A DNA stretch of 64,000 bases from Alcanivorax sp. DG881 (GCF_000155615.1 NZ_DS989915.1:3401153-3465152); one strand, 5' to 3'. Counted from the stretch's first letter, positions 38,317 to 47,054 are shown. Translations and numbers: made by a program. The notes: generated from the sequence alone by a model not told the origin.

Positions 38317-39732
38317 ATGCTGCTGCGCCAACCGGTTTTCGAGATCCCGTTCTTTCCCCGTGCTTTGGGGGCTATCGCCTTGAGTGCCGCCTTGATGGTG
38401 TCAGGGTGTGGTGGGGGAGGCAGCAGTGATGCGCCCGCCGCCAGTAGCCCGGCGCAGGAAGCAGAGCGGGAGGTGGCGGAGCCGGAAGCGCCGACGGACG
38501 AATCCCCTGACAACCCGGCTGCCGAGCCTGATGGTCCGCGCAAGGTGATTTTCGTGGGCAATAACTGGGAAGGCATGGTCGATGTGATCGACGCGAATAC
38601 CTACACGCGGCTGGGGCGCATCAATGGCATACCGGACCAGGCCGAGCGGGAGCAGGCGATTGCCATGAACCCCGTGGATCTGGTGTTTTTCCAGGGCATC
38701 CGCGTGTTGATTGGCGAAGGCCATCACCAGTACGTGGATGATATGTACAGCTCCAATGACGGCCGCCTGCTGATCGTCTCCCGCCCCAGCTATGCGGATG
38801 TGGCCGCCATTGATATTGCCACCGGTGAGGTGGTCTGGCGTTTTGAGGTCGACGGCTACCGTTCCGATCACATGGCATTGTCTCCGGATGGCACCCAGGT
38901 GGCCGTGTCCGCCTCCACCGGCAACGTGGTCCATATTCTCGATGTGGAAACCGGTGAAGAGCAGGGCAAGTTCCCGTCCGGTGACTCGCCCCATGAAAAT
39001 ATCTACTCCGAGGACGGCAAGCGCATTTATCACGCCAGTATCGGTACCGTGTACACCCCGCTGGACAGCGAGCTGCTGGGCGGCGTCACTGACGCTCTGC
39101 TGGGCAAGAACCTGCTGGATGCGACCAAGGGGGAGCGGGTGTTTCAGGTAGTGGATGCCGACAGCCTGGAAATTATTAAAACGCTGGATCTGGAAGCCGA
39201 TCTGGAGGCGGCCGGCCACGGCAACCTGAGCACCGCAGTGCGGCCCATGGCGCACACGGCAGATGAGCGTTATTTCTACTTCCAGCTGTCTTTTCTGCAC
39301 GGCTTTATCGAGTACGACATGGAAGAGCAGAAAGTGTTGCGTCTGGCCGAGTTGCCGGATCTCACCGGCCCGTTGGTGACCCGGGAAACCTACGTGAACG
39401 ATTCCGCCCACCACGGCATTGCCCTGAGCGCGGACGACAGCACCTTCTGTGTGGCCGGCACCATGAGTGACTATGTGGCGCTGGTGGACCGTGACGATTT
39501 CTCCTACGAACTGAAAACCGGCATCGGCGAAAAGCCCTACTGGGTCACTACCAGCAAGGACGGTGACCATTGCTATGTGTCCTGGAGCGGCACCGACCAG
39601 ATGTCAGTGTTCAATTATGCCAGCGGCCAGGAAGTGGCCCGGGTGGATGTGGGGGATCACCCGCAGCGTATCCGTGAGGGCAGTGTGCCGGAAGCCTGGG
39701 TAGAGGATCAGGGGTCACTGTTCCTGCCCTGA
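38317..39732 (+). CDS. Beta-propeller lipoprotein (YncE/WD40-like)
   Basis: A 471-aa exported lipoprotein. The signal ends in SAALMVSGC, followed by Gly/Ser and Pro/Glu-rich linkers to about residue 75. The rest is propeller-like with repeated blades such as VIDANTYTRLGRI, AIDIATGEVVWRFEVDG, ILDVETGEEQGKF, HHGIALSADDSTFCVAGT and SVFNYASGQEVARVDVGDHPQ. GAGGAATCGCC precedes the ATG. YncE-type propellers bind DNA or act as scaffolds or dehydrogenase-like enzymes; no catalytic signature is visible. It stands alone between argG and gloA. Confidence 0.75.
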   Translation: MLLRQPVFEIPFFPRALGAIALSAALMVSGCGGGGSSDAPAASSPAQEAEREVAEPEAPTDESPDNPAAEPDGPRKVIFVGNNWEGMVDVIDANTYTRLGRINGIPDQAEREQAIAMNPVDLVFFQGIRVLIGEGHHQYVDDMYSSNDGRLLIVSRPSYADVAAIDIATGEVVWRFEVDGYRSDHMALSPDGTQVAVSASTGNVVHILDVETGEEQGKFPSGDSPHENIYSEDGKRIYHASIGTVYTPLDSELLGGVTDALLGKNLLDATKGERVFQVVDADSLEIIKTLDLEADLEAAGHGNLSTAVRPMAHTADERYFYFQLSFLHGFIEYDMEEQKVLRLAELPDLTGPLVTRETYVNDSAHHGIALSADDSTFCVAGTMSDYVALVDRDDFSYELKTGIGEKPYWVTTSKDGDHCYVSWSGTDQMSVFNYASGQEVARVDVGDHPQRIREGSVPEAWVEDQGSLFLP

Positions 39733-39757
39733 GTCGCGATAACAGCAGTGGCGAGTT

Positions 39758-39830
39758 GCGAGAAGCGAGTGTGGAAAGGCAAAACCTCAAAGAGTGAAAT
39801 CTTCAGGTTCTCGCGACTCGTATCTCGTGA
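39758..39830. repeat. Inverted repeat downstream of the propeller lipoprotein
   Basis: CGAGTTGCGAGAA near 39759-39771 is answered by TTCTCGCGACTCG near 39808-39820, matching at 12 of 13 positions, with GAAGCGAG/TATCTCG flanks. It could be a stable stem-loop or repeat. The rest of the 294-bp gap to gloA shows no gene. Confidence 0.45.
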
Positions 39831-40026
39831 CCCACTTGCACCTGATGTCGGGATAGCCCCCGGCGTGTCCGCTATGAGCGACGGTGACCTGTATGTTTTA
39901 CAGTGTTCCCCTCCGCAAACCCACTTTTTCATTGTCAATCGACCCTTCTCGCACCACACTTCGCCCTGACACGGCAGGCGCTTCCGGCACCTGTGCATTT
40001 CCTTGTTGTCAGGAGTTTTTCTAACC

Positions 40027-40410
40027 ATGCGAATCCTGCATACCATGCTGCGTGTGGGTGATCTTGAGGCGTCCGTCGCTTTCTATACCCAGGTGCTGGG
40101 GATGACCGAATTGCGGCGCAAGGACTACCCGGAAGGGCGCTTTACCAATGTATTTGTGGGCTACCAGCCGGAATCTGAAGGCGCGGTGCTGGAGCTGACC
40201 TGTAACTGGGACCAGTCGTCCTACGATCTGGGTGACGGCTATGGCCATGTGGCTCTGGCCGTGGACGACGTGTACGCTGCTTGTGAACGTATTCGGGAAA
40301 GAGGCGGGCGTATCACCCGCGAACCGGGCCCCATGAAGCACGGCACCACGGTGCTGGCATTCGCGCAGGATCCGGACGGCTATAAAATCGAATTGCTGGG
40401 ACGCGATTGA
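40027..40410 (+). CDS. gloA: Lactoylglutathione lyase (glyoxalase I)
   Basis: A 127-aa metal-dependent glyoxalase that isomerises the methylglyoxal-glutathione adduct. It has [25 protein letters not shown] with the first metal His, LELTCNW with Glu, [11 protein letters not shown] with His, and a late Glu in YKIELLGRD. The short form, as here, is usually Ni-activated. AGGAG precedes the ATG. The stop overlaps the first possible start of the next gene by one base. Confidence 0.94.
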   Translation: MRILHTMLRVGDLEASVAFYTQVLGMTELRRKDYPEGRFTNVFVGYQPESEGAVLELTCNWDQSSYDLGDGYGHVALAVDDVYAACERIRERGGRITREPGPMKHGTTVLAFAQDPDGYKIELLGRD

Positions 40411-40430
40411 TGGCATTGAAGGAGTCGCAA

Positions 40431-40868
40431 GTGACGAACAAGGTCACCGTTGGCTGGCGGGAATGGGCGACGTTGCCTGAACTGGGTATCGACGCCATCA
40501 AGATGAAGGTGGATACCGGTGCCCGCACGTCCGCGTTGCACGCCTATCAGGTGGAAACCTTTGAGCGCGATGGTGCCGAGTGGGTGCGTTTTTGCATTCA
40601 CCCGATCCAGGATCAGGATACTATCCGTGAATGCGAAGCCCCGGTGCTGGATCGCCGTGTGGTCACCGACTCCGGTGGGCACAAGGAAGAGCGCCCGGTG
40701 ATTCGCACCGAGATTGTGTTGGGCGGGCGTCACTGGCCCATTGAGATTACTCTCACGGACCGTGAGAACATGAAATTCCGCATGCTGCTGGGACGAACCG
40801 CCATGGACCTGATTACCGTGGACCCGACAGCGTCATTCCTCCTTGGCGGCACAAAAGAGCAACCATGA
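40431..40868 (+). CDS. RimB-like aspartyl/zinc protease-family protein (PF05618)
   Basis: A 145-aa protein of the retropepsin-like 'ATP-dependent zinc protease' family. Its core is [32 protein letters not shown], where DTGA is the aspartic-protease-like catalytic loop (about residues 28-31), and it ends in [17 protein letters not shown] 40431 has AAGGAG 7 nt upstream and gives a family-like start; an alternative ATG at 40410 would touch the gloA stop. Its stop overlaps rimK by ATGA. In Pseudomonas a homologous RimB cleaves the glutamate tail that RimK adds to ribosomal protein S6, so the pair probably balances S6 modification. Confidence 0.78.
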   Translation: MTNKVTVGWREWATLPELGIDAIKMKVDTGARTSALHAYQVETFERDGAEWVRFCIHPIQDQDTIRECEAPVLDRRVVTDSGGHKEERPVIRTEIVLGGRHWPIEITLTDRENMKFRMLLGRTAMDLITVDPTASFLLGGTKEQP

Positions 40869-41773
40869 AAATTGCGATTCTTTCCCGAAACAAGCGCTTG
40901 TACTCCACGCGACGCATGGTCGAAGCCGGCGAAGCAGCGGGCCATGAAATGCATGTGATCGACACCTTGCGCTGTTACATGAGCATGGTGGCTCACAAGC
41001 CGGAAATTCACTACAAGGGTGAAGTGCTGGAAGGGTTTGATGCGGTGATTCCACGTATTGGCGCCTCGATTACCCAGTACGGTACGGCGGTGGTGCGTCA
41101 GTTCGAAATGATGGGTGTCTTCCCGATCAATGAATCGGTGGCCATCTCTCGCTCCCGGGACAAGTTGCGTTCGCTGCAGTTGCTCTCGCGCAAAGGCGTT
41201 GGGTTGCCCATCACCGGTTTTGCCCACTCGCCGGATGACATTCCCGACCTGATCAACATGGTGCGCGGCGCACCGCTGGTGATCAAAATGCTGGAAGGCA
41301 CCCAGGGCATCGGTGTGGTGCTGGCGGAAACGCGCAAGGCGGCGGAATCGGTAATCGAAGCCTTTATGGGGCTGAATGTGTCGGTGATGGTGCAGGAATA
41401 CATCAAGGAAGCCGGCGGCGCTGATATCCGTTGTTTTGTGGTGGGCGGCAAGGTTATTGCGGCCATGAAACGCCAGGCCGCGCCGGGCGAGTTCCGCTCC
41501 AACCTGCACCGGGGTGGCAGTGCCAGCCTGATCCGCATTACCCCGGAAGAGCGCGCCACCGCTGTGCGAGCCGCGCGTATCATGGGGTTGAATGTGGCGG
41601 GGGTGGATATCCTGCGTTCGCACCATGGTCCGGTGGTGATGGAAGTGAATTCCTCCCCCGGCCTGGAAGGGATTGAGATGGCCACCAACAAGGATGTGGC
41701 TGGCATGATCATCAAGTTCATCGAAAAGGATGCCCGTCCCTACAGAACCCAGACGAAAGGATCCAAAGGCTGA
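40865..41773 (+). CDS. rimK: Ribosomal protein S6 alpha-L-glutamate ligase
   Basis: A 302-aa ATP-grasp ligase that adds glutamates to the C-terminus of ribosomal protein S6. It shows [37 protein letters not shown], a Lys-bearing [15 protein letters not shown] loop, [17 protein letters not shown], and the metal-binding [14 protein letters not shown]. It overlaps the upstream PF05618 gene by 4 nt and is followed, after a palindromic repeat, by a desuccinylase/aspartoacylase-like gene that commonly accompanies rimK. Confidence 0.93.
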   Translation: MKIAILSRNKRLYSTRRMVEAGEAAGHEMHVIDTLRCYMSMVAHKPEIHYKGEVLEGFDAVIPRIGASITQYGTAVVRQFEMMGVFPINESVAISRSRDKLRSLQLLSRKGVGLPITGFAHSPDDIPDLINMVRGAPLVIKMLEGTQGIGVVLAETRKAAESVIEAFMGLNVSVMVQEYIKEAGGADIRCFVVGGKVIAAMKRQAAPGEFRSNLHRGGSASLIRITPEERATAVRAARIMGLNVAGVDILRSHHGPVVMEVNSSPGLEGIEMATNKDVAGMIIKFIEKDARPYRTQTKGSKG

Positions 41774-41782
41774 TCCTCGCTT

Positions 41783-41858
41783 CTGTAGGAGCGCCACTTG
41801 AGGCGCGAACGCGAAGATGTTGCACCGTAGGGTTATCTTTCATGGGAGGCGCCTACAG
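41783..41858. repeat. REP-like inverted repeat downstream of rimK
   Basis: CTGTAGGAGCG (41783-41793) is answered by GGAGGCGCCTACAG (41845-41858). The first arm continues into CCACTTGAGGCGCGAACG, resembling the Pseudomonas REP word TGTAGGAGCG...GCGAA. Relatives are near 44571-44640 and 59212-59260. Confidence 0.55.
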
Positions 41859-41892
41859 TGGATGAAATTTTAGTGCCTGTTTCGGGTGAGAA

Positions 41893-42951
41893 ATGAAAAA
41901 TCCAAAAGAACCGAAAAACGCTCCCTTTGAAATTGATGGCATCACCGTTCAGCCCGGCTCCCGCACAAAAGTGGAGCTGCCGCTGGCTCAGCTTTATACC
42001 CAGACCCCGCTGAATGTGCCTATTCACGTGATCAACGGCCGCCGGCCTGGCCCGGTGTTCATGGTTAGCGCGGCTATCCATGGCGATGAGCTGAACGGCG
42101 TGGAAATCATCCGCCGCCTGTTGCGCCATTCTGCCCTGAAAAACCTTAGCGGCACCCTGTTGGCGGTGCCGGTGGTGAATGTGTTCGGCTTTATTCACAA
42201 ATCCCGTTATCTGCCGGACCGCCGGGATCTGAACCGCTGCTTCCCGGGCTCGGAAACCGGCAGCCTGGGCGCGCGCATGGCGTGGCAGTTCAAGACCCAG
42301 GTGCTGGACCGTGCCACCCACGCGGTGGACCTGCACACCGGCGCCATTCACCGCGATAATCTGCCACAGATTCGTGCCAACCTGTCCAACGACGATACCG
42401 GTGCCATGGCCAACGCCTTTGGCGTGCCCGTGGTGATCAACTCGGTGCTGGGCGAGGGCACGCTGCGTGAAGTGGCGGAAGCTCAGGGCATTCCCGTTAT
42501 CACTTACGAAGCCGGTGAAGCACTGCGTTTTGACGAGTCCTGCATTCGTGCTGGCGTCAAAGGCGTGCTTAACGTGATGCATCATCTGGGCATGACCGGT
42601 TCCCGCCGCACCAAGGCACCCGCTGAGCCCTATATCGCCCGCTCCTCCAGCTGGGTGCGTGCCGAACGCGACGGCGTCTTCCTGTCCCTGGTGGCCCTGG
42701 GCGCCTGGATCAAGAAAGGGGATCTGATCGGCCGTATCTCCAGCCCCTTTGGCGGCGATGACATCAATATCCACGCCCCTGCCGCCGGCATTCTGGTCGG
42801 CCGCAACAATCTGCCGTTGGTTAACGAAGGCGAAGCCCTCTACCACATCGCCCGTTTCGAGGAGGTGGGGGAAGTGGCGCAGTCGCTGGAAGAGTTCACC
42901 CACGATATCGAAGAAGGGCCGACCCTGTCGGGGGAGCCGCCAATCGTATAA
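41893..42951 (+). CDS. Succinylglutamate desuccinylase/aspartoacylase-family protein
   Basis: A 352-aa zinc carboxypeptidase-like amidohydrolase. The metal ligands are in AAIHGDELNG (His/Glu) and DLHTGA (His), with catalytic Glu in ITYEAGEALRF, and a C-terminal beta-domain (IHAPAAGILVGRNNLPLVNEGEALYHIA). The substrate is unlikely to be succinylglutamate, because no ast genes are present; position after rimB-rimK suggests a role with glutamate tails or a related N-acyl amino acid. It starts with ATG 41893 just after GGGTGAGAA. Confidence 0.83.
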   Translation: MKNPKEPKNAPFEIDGITVQPGSRTKVELPLAQLYTQTPLNVPIHVINGRRPGPVFMVSAAIHGDELNGVEIIRRLLRHSALKNLSGTLLAVPVVNVFGFIHKSRYLPDRRDLNRCFPGSETGSLGARMAWQFKTQVLDRATHAVDLHTGAIHRDNLPQIRANLSNDDTGAMANAFGVPVVINSVLGEGTLREVAEAQGIPVITYEAGEALRFDESCIRAGVKGVLNVMHHLGMTGSRRTKAPAEPYIARSSSWVRAERDGVFLSLVALGAWIKKGDLIGRISSPFGGDDINIHAPAAGILVGRNNLPLVNEGEALYHIARFEEVGEVAQSLEEFTHDIEEGPTLSGEPPIV

Positions 42952-43157
42952 TCCGGCCCGCAACCTGTTGCAGCTCGGGCAGGCGTCAGGGGGGCGAGTC
43001 CCCCCTGGCGGTCTGATTGGACGGCGGTTGCCGCTGTCTGTCTTATTCTTGTTTGTGTTTTCCTTATTACTTATTGCCGGGCCGACCTGGTGCCGATCCT
43101 TTGCTATACTGCGCCGCGAAATGGATCCCTCGTTGATTAAGCATTTGGAGTGAATAG

Positions 43158-44363
43158 ATGGTCGCTTTGGTCAAGCCGCATGGTGCGGACGCATTAACCC
43201 CCCTGTACGTCGCCGATGAAGCTGTCCGCGTTGCCCTGCAGCATGAAGCGGAGTCCCTGCCGTCGGTGGTGATCAGTTCCGCGGCTGCCGCCAATGCGGT
43301 GATGATGGGGGCCGGTTATTTCACCCCGCTGTCTGGTTACATGAACAAGGCAGATATGCTGTCAGTGGCAGAAAACCTGACCACTGCCGATGGCCTGTTC
43401 TGGCCGGTACCGATCGTCAATATGCTGAAGGATGTCAGCGCGATTGAAGGCGCCAAGCGCATCGCCCTGCGTGACCCCAATGTGGACGGTCAGCCGGTGA
43501 TTGCGGTGATGGACGTGGCGGCTATCGAAGAAGCCTCTGACGCGGAGCTGGAAGCGGTGGCCGAGCAGGTCTTCGCTACCAACGACAAGCAGCACCCGGG
43601 CGTGGCGAATTTCCTGGCGGCGGGCAACTTTATCGTTTCCGGCGATATCCAGGTGCTGAGCTATTCCTACTTTGCTGACGACTTCCCCGACACCTTCCGC
43701 ACCGCCGTTTCCATCCGCAATGAGTTTGTTGAGCGCGGCTGGAGTAATGTGGTTGCTTTCCAGACCCGTAACCCGATGCACCGTGCCCACGAAGAATTGT
43801 GTCGCATGGCCCAGGAAGCGCTGAACGCCGATGGCATTCTGATCCACATGTTGCTGGGCAAGCTGAAAGCCGGTGATATTCCGGCTGAAGTGCGTGATGC
43901 CTCTATTCGCAAGATGGTAGAAGTGTATTTCCCACCCAATAGCGTGATGATCACCGGATACGGTTTTGACATGCTGTATGCCGGCCCCCGTGAAGCGGTG
44001 CTGCACGCGGTGTTCCGCCAGAACTGTGGTTGCAGCCACTTGATCGTGGGTCGTGACCACGCTGGTGTGGGTGATTATTACGGTGCCTTCGACGCACAAA
44101 CCATTTTCCAGGAAAAAGTGCCGGCAGGCGCCCTGGAGATCAAGATCTTCGAAGCCGACCATACCGCCTACTCCAAGAAGCTCGATCGTGTGGTGATGAT
44201 GCGTGATGTGCCGGATCACACCAAGGACGATTTTGTTCTGCTGTCAGGCACCAAGGTCCGTGAGATGCTGGGTCAGGGCATTGCCCCGCCGCCGGAATTT
44301 TCCCGTCCTGAAGTGGCGCAGATCCTGATGGATTACTACCAGGCGCTGGACGCCGACAAGTAA
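43158..44363 (+). CDS. sat: Sulfate adenylyltransferase (ATP sulfurylase, Sat type)
   Basis: A 401-aa single-polypeptide ATP sulfurylase, forming APS from sulfate and ATP. The active-site motifs are FQTRNPMHRAHEELCR and VGRDHAGVGDYYG, with a C-terminal LSGTKVREMLGQG. This differs from the CysD/CysN enzyme of E. coli. It could act in assimilation or in sulfur oxidation; no aprAB or cys gene is adjacent. GGAGTGAATAG precedes the ATG. A terminator follows at 44411. Confidence 0.94.
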   Translation: MVALVKPHGADALTPLYVADEAVRVALQHEAESLPSVVISSAAAANAVMMGAGYFTPLSGYMNKADMLSVAENLTTADGLFWPVPIVNMLKDVSAIEGAKRIALRDPNVDGQPVIAVMDVAAIEEASDAELEAVAEQVFATNDKQHPGVANFLAAGNFIVSGDIQVLSYSYFADDFPDTFRTAVSIRNEFVERGWSNVVAFQTRNPMHRAHEELCRMAQEALNADGILIHMLLGKLKAGDIPAEVRDASIRKMVEVYFPPNSVMITGYGFDMLYAGPREAVLHAVFRQNCGCSHLIVGRDHAGVGDYYGAFDAQTIFQEKVPAGALEIKIFEADHTAYSKKLDRVVMMRDVPDHTKDDFVLLSGTKVREMLGQGIAPPPEFSRPEVAQILMDYYQALDADK

Positions 44364-44410
44364 TCAGGGCTGACCTGAGCACGTTCGCTCAGTAGGCATC
44401 AGAAAGATAA

Positions 44411-44442
44411 ACAAAAAAGCCTCTTTTAAGAGGCTTTTTTGT
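44411..44442. terminator. Intrinsic terminator after sat
   Basis: AAAAAAGCCTC-TTTTAA-GAGGCTTTTTT forms an A/T-flanked 5-bp G/C core stem, ending in GTTTTT. It lies 48 nt after the stop. Confidence 0.85.
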
Positions 44443-44570
44443 TTTTCGCGGATAAGAGTGAAAAAACGTTCAGTCTTTAAATGGACCTGCCGAGAACATT
44501 TTGCACTTTGCAGAACGTTCGACACCAAACACCAGACGTGAAAGCTACACAAACAGGAAACAAAATCCTG

Positions 44571-44640
44571 CTACAGCGCCGCTGTAGGCGTTCCTCTTGG
44601 GGGACGAACCTCGCGAAGAGAAGGAGCTGCCAGCAGGCAG
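44571..44640. repeat. REP-like repeat with CTACAGCG palindrome
   Basis: CTACAGCG-C-CGCTGTAG (44571-44587) is a perfect 8-bp palindrome, followed by GGCGTTCCTCTTGGGGGACGAAC, which looks like the REP word found at 41783. The rest of the 350-bp gap between sat and the convergent lipoprotein gene holds no gene. Confidence 0.5.
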
Positions 44641-44716
44641 GCTCCTTGCGCAGGTAAAGTCGGACATCAGTCGCCAGTCACTCTCCGCGATAACCCCTTT
44701 TCATTGCCGGCGGAAG

Positions 44717-45043
44717 TTACTGCTGGGGAGCCTGCCCGGTGCACTGAAAAGTCGCGTTCACCGTCCAGCCGATACAGTCACCGTCCTGGGTTTCATTGCT
44801 GCAGTTCTGGCTGGGTTTGCCACTGGGAATCGCGCCGCTGTAGCCCCAGCCCTGGCATTGCGCGCTGGCTTTTTGCAGGCCTTGTTGCCAGTCCATCTGT
44901 GGGTTCTGCATCAGGTTATAGTCGGTGGCCAGGGTCACGGTGCCTTCATTCTGGTTTCCGTCAGCAACCCGGATCGGGGAGGCGGCGGTCACGCAGGCGG
45001 CCAGGGACGCGGCGGCAAGCACGGTCAGCAATCGAGTGAACAT
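44717..45043 (-). CDS. YecR-like lipoprotein
   Basis: A 108-aa exported lipoprotein: MFTRLLTVLAAASLAAC is signal plus lipobox (Cys17). The mature part (SPIRVADGNQNEGTVTLATDY ... QASAQC-type, CSNETQDGDCIGW, ATFQCTG) contains several cysteines likely in disulfides and resembles the small YecR family, whose function is unclear though it is often flagellar-regulated in enterics. No flagellar gene is nearby. AGCCAACC lies before the ATG, with no strong Shine-Dalgarno. Confidence 0.6.
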   Translation of the reverse strand: MFTRLLTVLAAASLAACVTAASPIRVADGNQNEGTVTLATDYNLMQNPQMDWQQGLQKASAQCQGWGYSGAIPSGKPSQNCSNETQDGDCIGWTVNATFQCTGQAPQQ

Positions 45044-45134
45044 GGTTGGCTCCAGTCAGTGGGTGAGCAGTATCCACAAAGCCTACGGGTTGGTTTGAAG
45101 GACTCAAGCGACAATCTGTAAAGAAAGCAAAAAA

Positions 45135-46427
45135 TTACGGTGATGGCACCGTCGGGGCCGAATCGCTTTCTATCCAGTGGCGGCGGTTCCGGTCCGGCTG
45201 TTCCCAGTGGAGGTCTTTGACTTCATGCATGGGCGTCATGGGGCTATGGAAGAACATCACCAGCCGCAGGCCATCGGTAATAAAGGGATCCCCGGTGAGG
45301 TTATGGCCGGGATTGTCGATGTGTTTGGCTTCCATGGCGCGCACATACCCGAACTCGGCCAGCCGTTGGGAAAAAATCATGTCCTGGAGCAGATAGTCCC
45401 GGGCCTCATCCACATCCGGGTCGATTTTGTGGGTGGTCAGGGTGGGCGACTTGAAGGTAAAGCGTACGCCGATATCCCGACTGATTTGTCCCAGCCAGAC
45501 CGGTTCACCGTCGCACAGCAGTGGCGCCCGCCAGAGGCGCAGGTGATTGCGCTGGTGAATATTGCCACGGGCTTTTTGCAGCGCCATATCCTGGGGGCGA
45601 TCCAGGGCATAGAGGGAGCTCACCGGGGAGTAACGGTAACTGGAGCCCATCAGGAAGGACTTGGTAGTTTTCCAGATCGAGCCACCATGGATGCGTTCGG
45701 TCAGGTCCCAGCCCCGTTGCACCATGGCGCTGAGCAGTAGTTGACTGTCGCCGACAAGGACAAAATTGAGCGGGTCGCCGCTGGCGTCGTTGTCGGCGTT
45801 GGCCGTGCAGCACGTTTGGCCCCTCAGCCATTCGCGAAGCCCGTCCCGATCCACTTCCAGGTGGTCCTGCTCGTTATACAGGGTGGTGATATCGACTTTT
45901 TCCACATCGAGCTTGATGCCAGGCACGTCGATGATGAATGACGATTGCCAGCTTTTTCCACCTCCCAGCAGGTCCACATTGACCACCTTGACGCCAAGAT
46001 CGCGATTGGTGAATACAAAGCCGCTGGTGCGCTTGCCGGTTGGCAGGTTGATGGGCATGGCACGGGAAACGAACATGCGGTCCACGGCTTTTTCATCTTC
46101 CTTGCCGAACTTTCCCTTCACTTTCCAGGCCACTTCCAGTGGCGAAAAATATTGTTGGTCGGTGGTGACGGGCAGGTAATACAGCGGCGTTCCGGTGTTG
46201 TTGTCCACCTCCAGCCAGACGGCCTGAATGCCGTGTATGCCCAGAGCCACGCCAAAGATGTCGTGGGCATCGCTGTCACTGATGACGCTGGCGCGTACGG
46301 TCAGCGCTTGTTCCGCATGTTGCGTGGCGCCTTCGCGCAGAGCGTTGTCGTCGACGATGCCGGGTTGAAAACTGCATGCGGCAGCGAAAGTGAAAAGGCT
46401 GAATAGCAAAGCGAGCCGTTGCATCAT
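45135..46427 (-). CDS. Lipoprotein with LssY C-terminal-like domain
   Basis: A 430-aa lipoprotein with signal MMQRLALLFSLFTFAAAC. An N-terminal region of about 190 residues is beta-rich (LEVDNNTGTPLYYLPV). The C-terminal half (PLNFVLVGDSQLLLSAMVQRGWDLTE ... WLGQISRDIGVRF ... DVDEARDYLLQDM) resembles the LssY_C domain, normally fused to membrane PAP2 or DedA-like proteins in LssY. Here it is free-standing behind a lipid anchor. The start chosen is ATG 46427 with AGGGGA 9 nt upstream; an adjoining ATG at 46424 and TTG at 46433 also exist. The function is unknown. Confidence 0.65.
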   Translation of the reverse strand: MMQRLALLFSLFTFAAACSFQPGIVDDNALREGATQHAEQALTVRASVISDSDAHDIFGVALGIHGIQAVWLEVDNNTGTPLYYLPVTTDQQYFSPLEVAWKVKGKFGKEDEKAVDRMFVSRAMPINLPTGKRTSGFVFTNRDLGVKVVNVDLLGGGKSWQSSFIIDVPGIKLDVEKVDITTLYNEQDHLEVDRDGLREWLRGQTCCTANADNDASGDPLNFVLVGDSQLLLSAMVQRGWDLTERIHGGSIWKTTKSFLMGSSYRYSPVSSLYALDRPQDMALQKARGNIHQRNHLRLWRAPLLCDGEPVWLGQISRDIGVRFTFKSPTLTTHKIDPDVDEARDYLLQDMIFSQRLAEFGYVRAMEAKHIDNPGHNLTGDPFITDGLRLVMFFHSPMTPMHEVKDLHWEQPDRNRRHWIESDSAPTVPSP

Positions 46428-46582
46428 TCCCAAACATCCCCTGAACCCGTGAAGCTTGATGTTAACACTGCCATTGGCGGGATGCTGATGATTGAAACTG
46501 AATCCGTACGCGGTTGGGTGCGTGGGGTGATATGCAATAGGGTGAAAGGGAGGGGGAGGAAGTTGAAGAAAGCTGAACGTGG

Positions 46583-46614
46583 TTGAAGGAGGCCGGCGAT
46601 GCCGGCCCCTTCAA
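46583..46614 (-). terminator. Strong hairpin downstream of the lysine-rich small gene
   Basis: TTGAAGGAGGCCGGC (46583-46597) pairs with GCCGGCCCCTTCAA (46601-46614) with one bulge and a 3-nt loop. It follows the small minus-strand gene by 7 nt. There is no T-run, so it may protect the 3' end or terminate inefficiently. Confidence 0.55.
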
Positions 46615-46621
46615 TGGAAGA

Positions 46622-46729
46622 TTAAAGCTTCTTGAGCTTTTTCTTCAGTTTCTTCACAACATTTTCTTGCTTGCTGATCTTGGCTTTACTGTTCTTGATG
46701 GCTTTTTTCAGCTTTTTCTTCTGAGACAT
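46622..46729 (-). CDS. Lysine-rich 35-aa small protein
   Basis: A 35-codon gene from ATG 46729 to TAA 46622, encoding MSQKKKLKKAIKNSKAKISK and continuing to a KLKKKLKKL end. It has about 16 lysines and heptad-like spacing, so it should be a highly basic amphipathic helix able to bind nucleic acid, membranes or an acidic partner. GGAGCACACC lies directly upstream. It is 46 nt downstream of a ribbon-helix-helix gene on the same strand and ends just before a strong hairpin. I do not recognise a family. Confidence 0.6.
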   Translation of the reverse strand: MSQKKKLKKAIKNSKAKISKQENVVKKLKKKLKKL

Positions 46730-46775
46730 GGTGTGCTCCGTCGTTTATATCGAATACAGGTTTTATCGGTTTCAG

Positions 46776-46949
46776 TCAGTCGCCGGAAGGCGCTTCCTGA
46801 TTCTTGATAAAGTCGCGAATAAACCGGCGCACTTCCCTTGCTGCACTGGTATCGAGTTCCTCACAGAGCTCGATAAAGCGCACACGCTCTTCGTCGTTGA
46901 TTCGGACGATAAGCTGGCTGTTTTTCTTTTTGGCTTTGCTTTTTGCCAT
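46776..46949 (-). CDS. Ribbon-helix-helix (CopG-like) DNA-binding protein, 57 aa
   Basis: A 57-aa protein with a Lys-rich N-terminus (MAKSKAKKKN) followed by an RHH fold: strand SQLIVRIND, helix EERVRFIELCEELD, turn, helix TSAAREVRRFIRDFI. This fits MetJ/Arc-type dimeric repressors. GGTGATGACCA precedes the ATG. Upstream, between 46950 and 47054, are two adjoining palindromes, one lying between a possible -35 (TTGACT) and -10 (TATAGC), so autoregulation is likely. It could be an antitoxin-like or stand-alone regulator; the downstream lysine-rich peptide is the only co-oriented neighbour and is not a known toxin. Confidence 0.7.
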   Translation of the reverse strand: MAKSKAKKKNSQLIVRINDEERVRFIELCEELDTSAAREVRRFIRDFIKNQEAPSGD

Positions 46950-47018
46950 TGGTCATCACCATGAAAAATCACGCCGCATCGTCGCCGGTTCACGCTCGAC
47001 TTTCAATGAGGCTATAGG

Positions 47019-47049
47019 CTATCTTTTAGATAGTCAATGTATATACATT
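47019..47049 (-). promoter_or_regulatory. Promoter with two palindromic operators for the RHH gene
   Basis: AATGTATATACATT (47036-47049) is a perfect 14-bp palindrome and CTATCT-TTT-AGATAG (47019-47033) a perfect 6-bp inverted repeat. Read toward the RHH gene they surround TTGACT, with TATAGC 15 bp downstream. This is the expected position for a repressor that blocks its own promoter. The region also lies just beyond the mscS-like stop (47055). Confidence 0.6.
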
Positions 47050-47054
47050 CTGAC

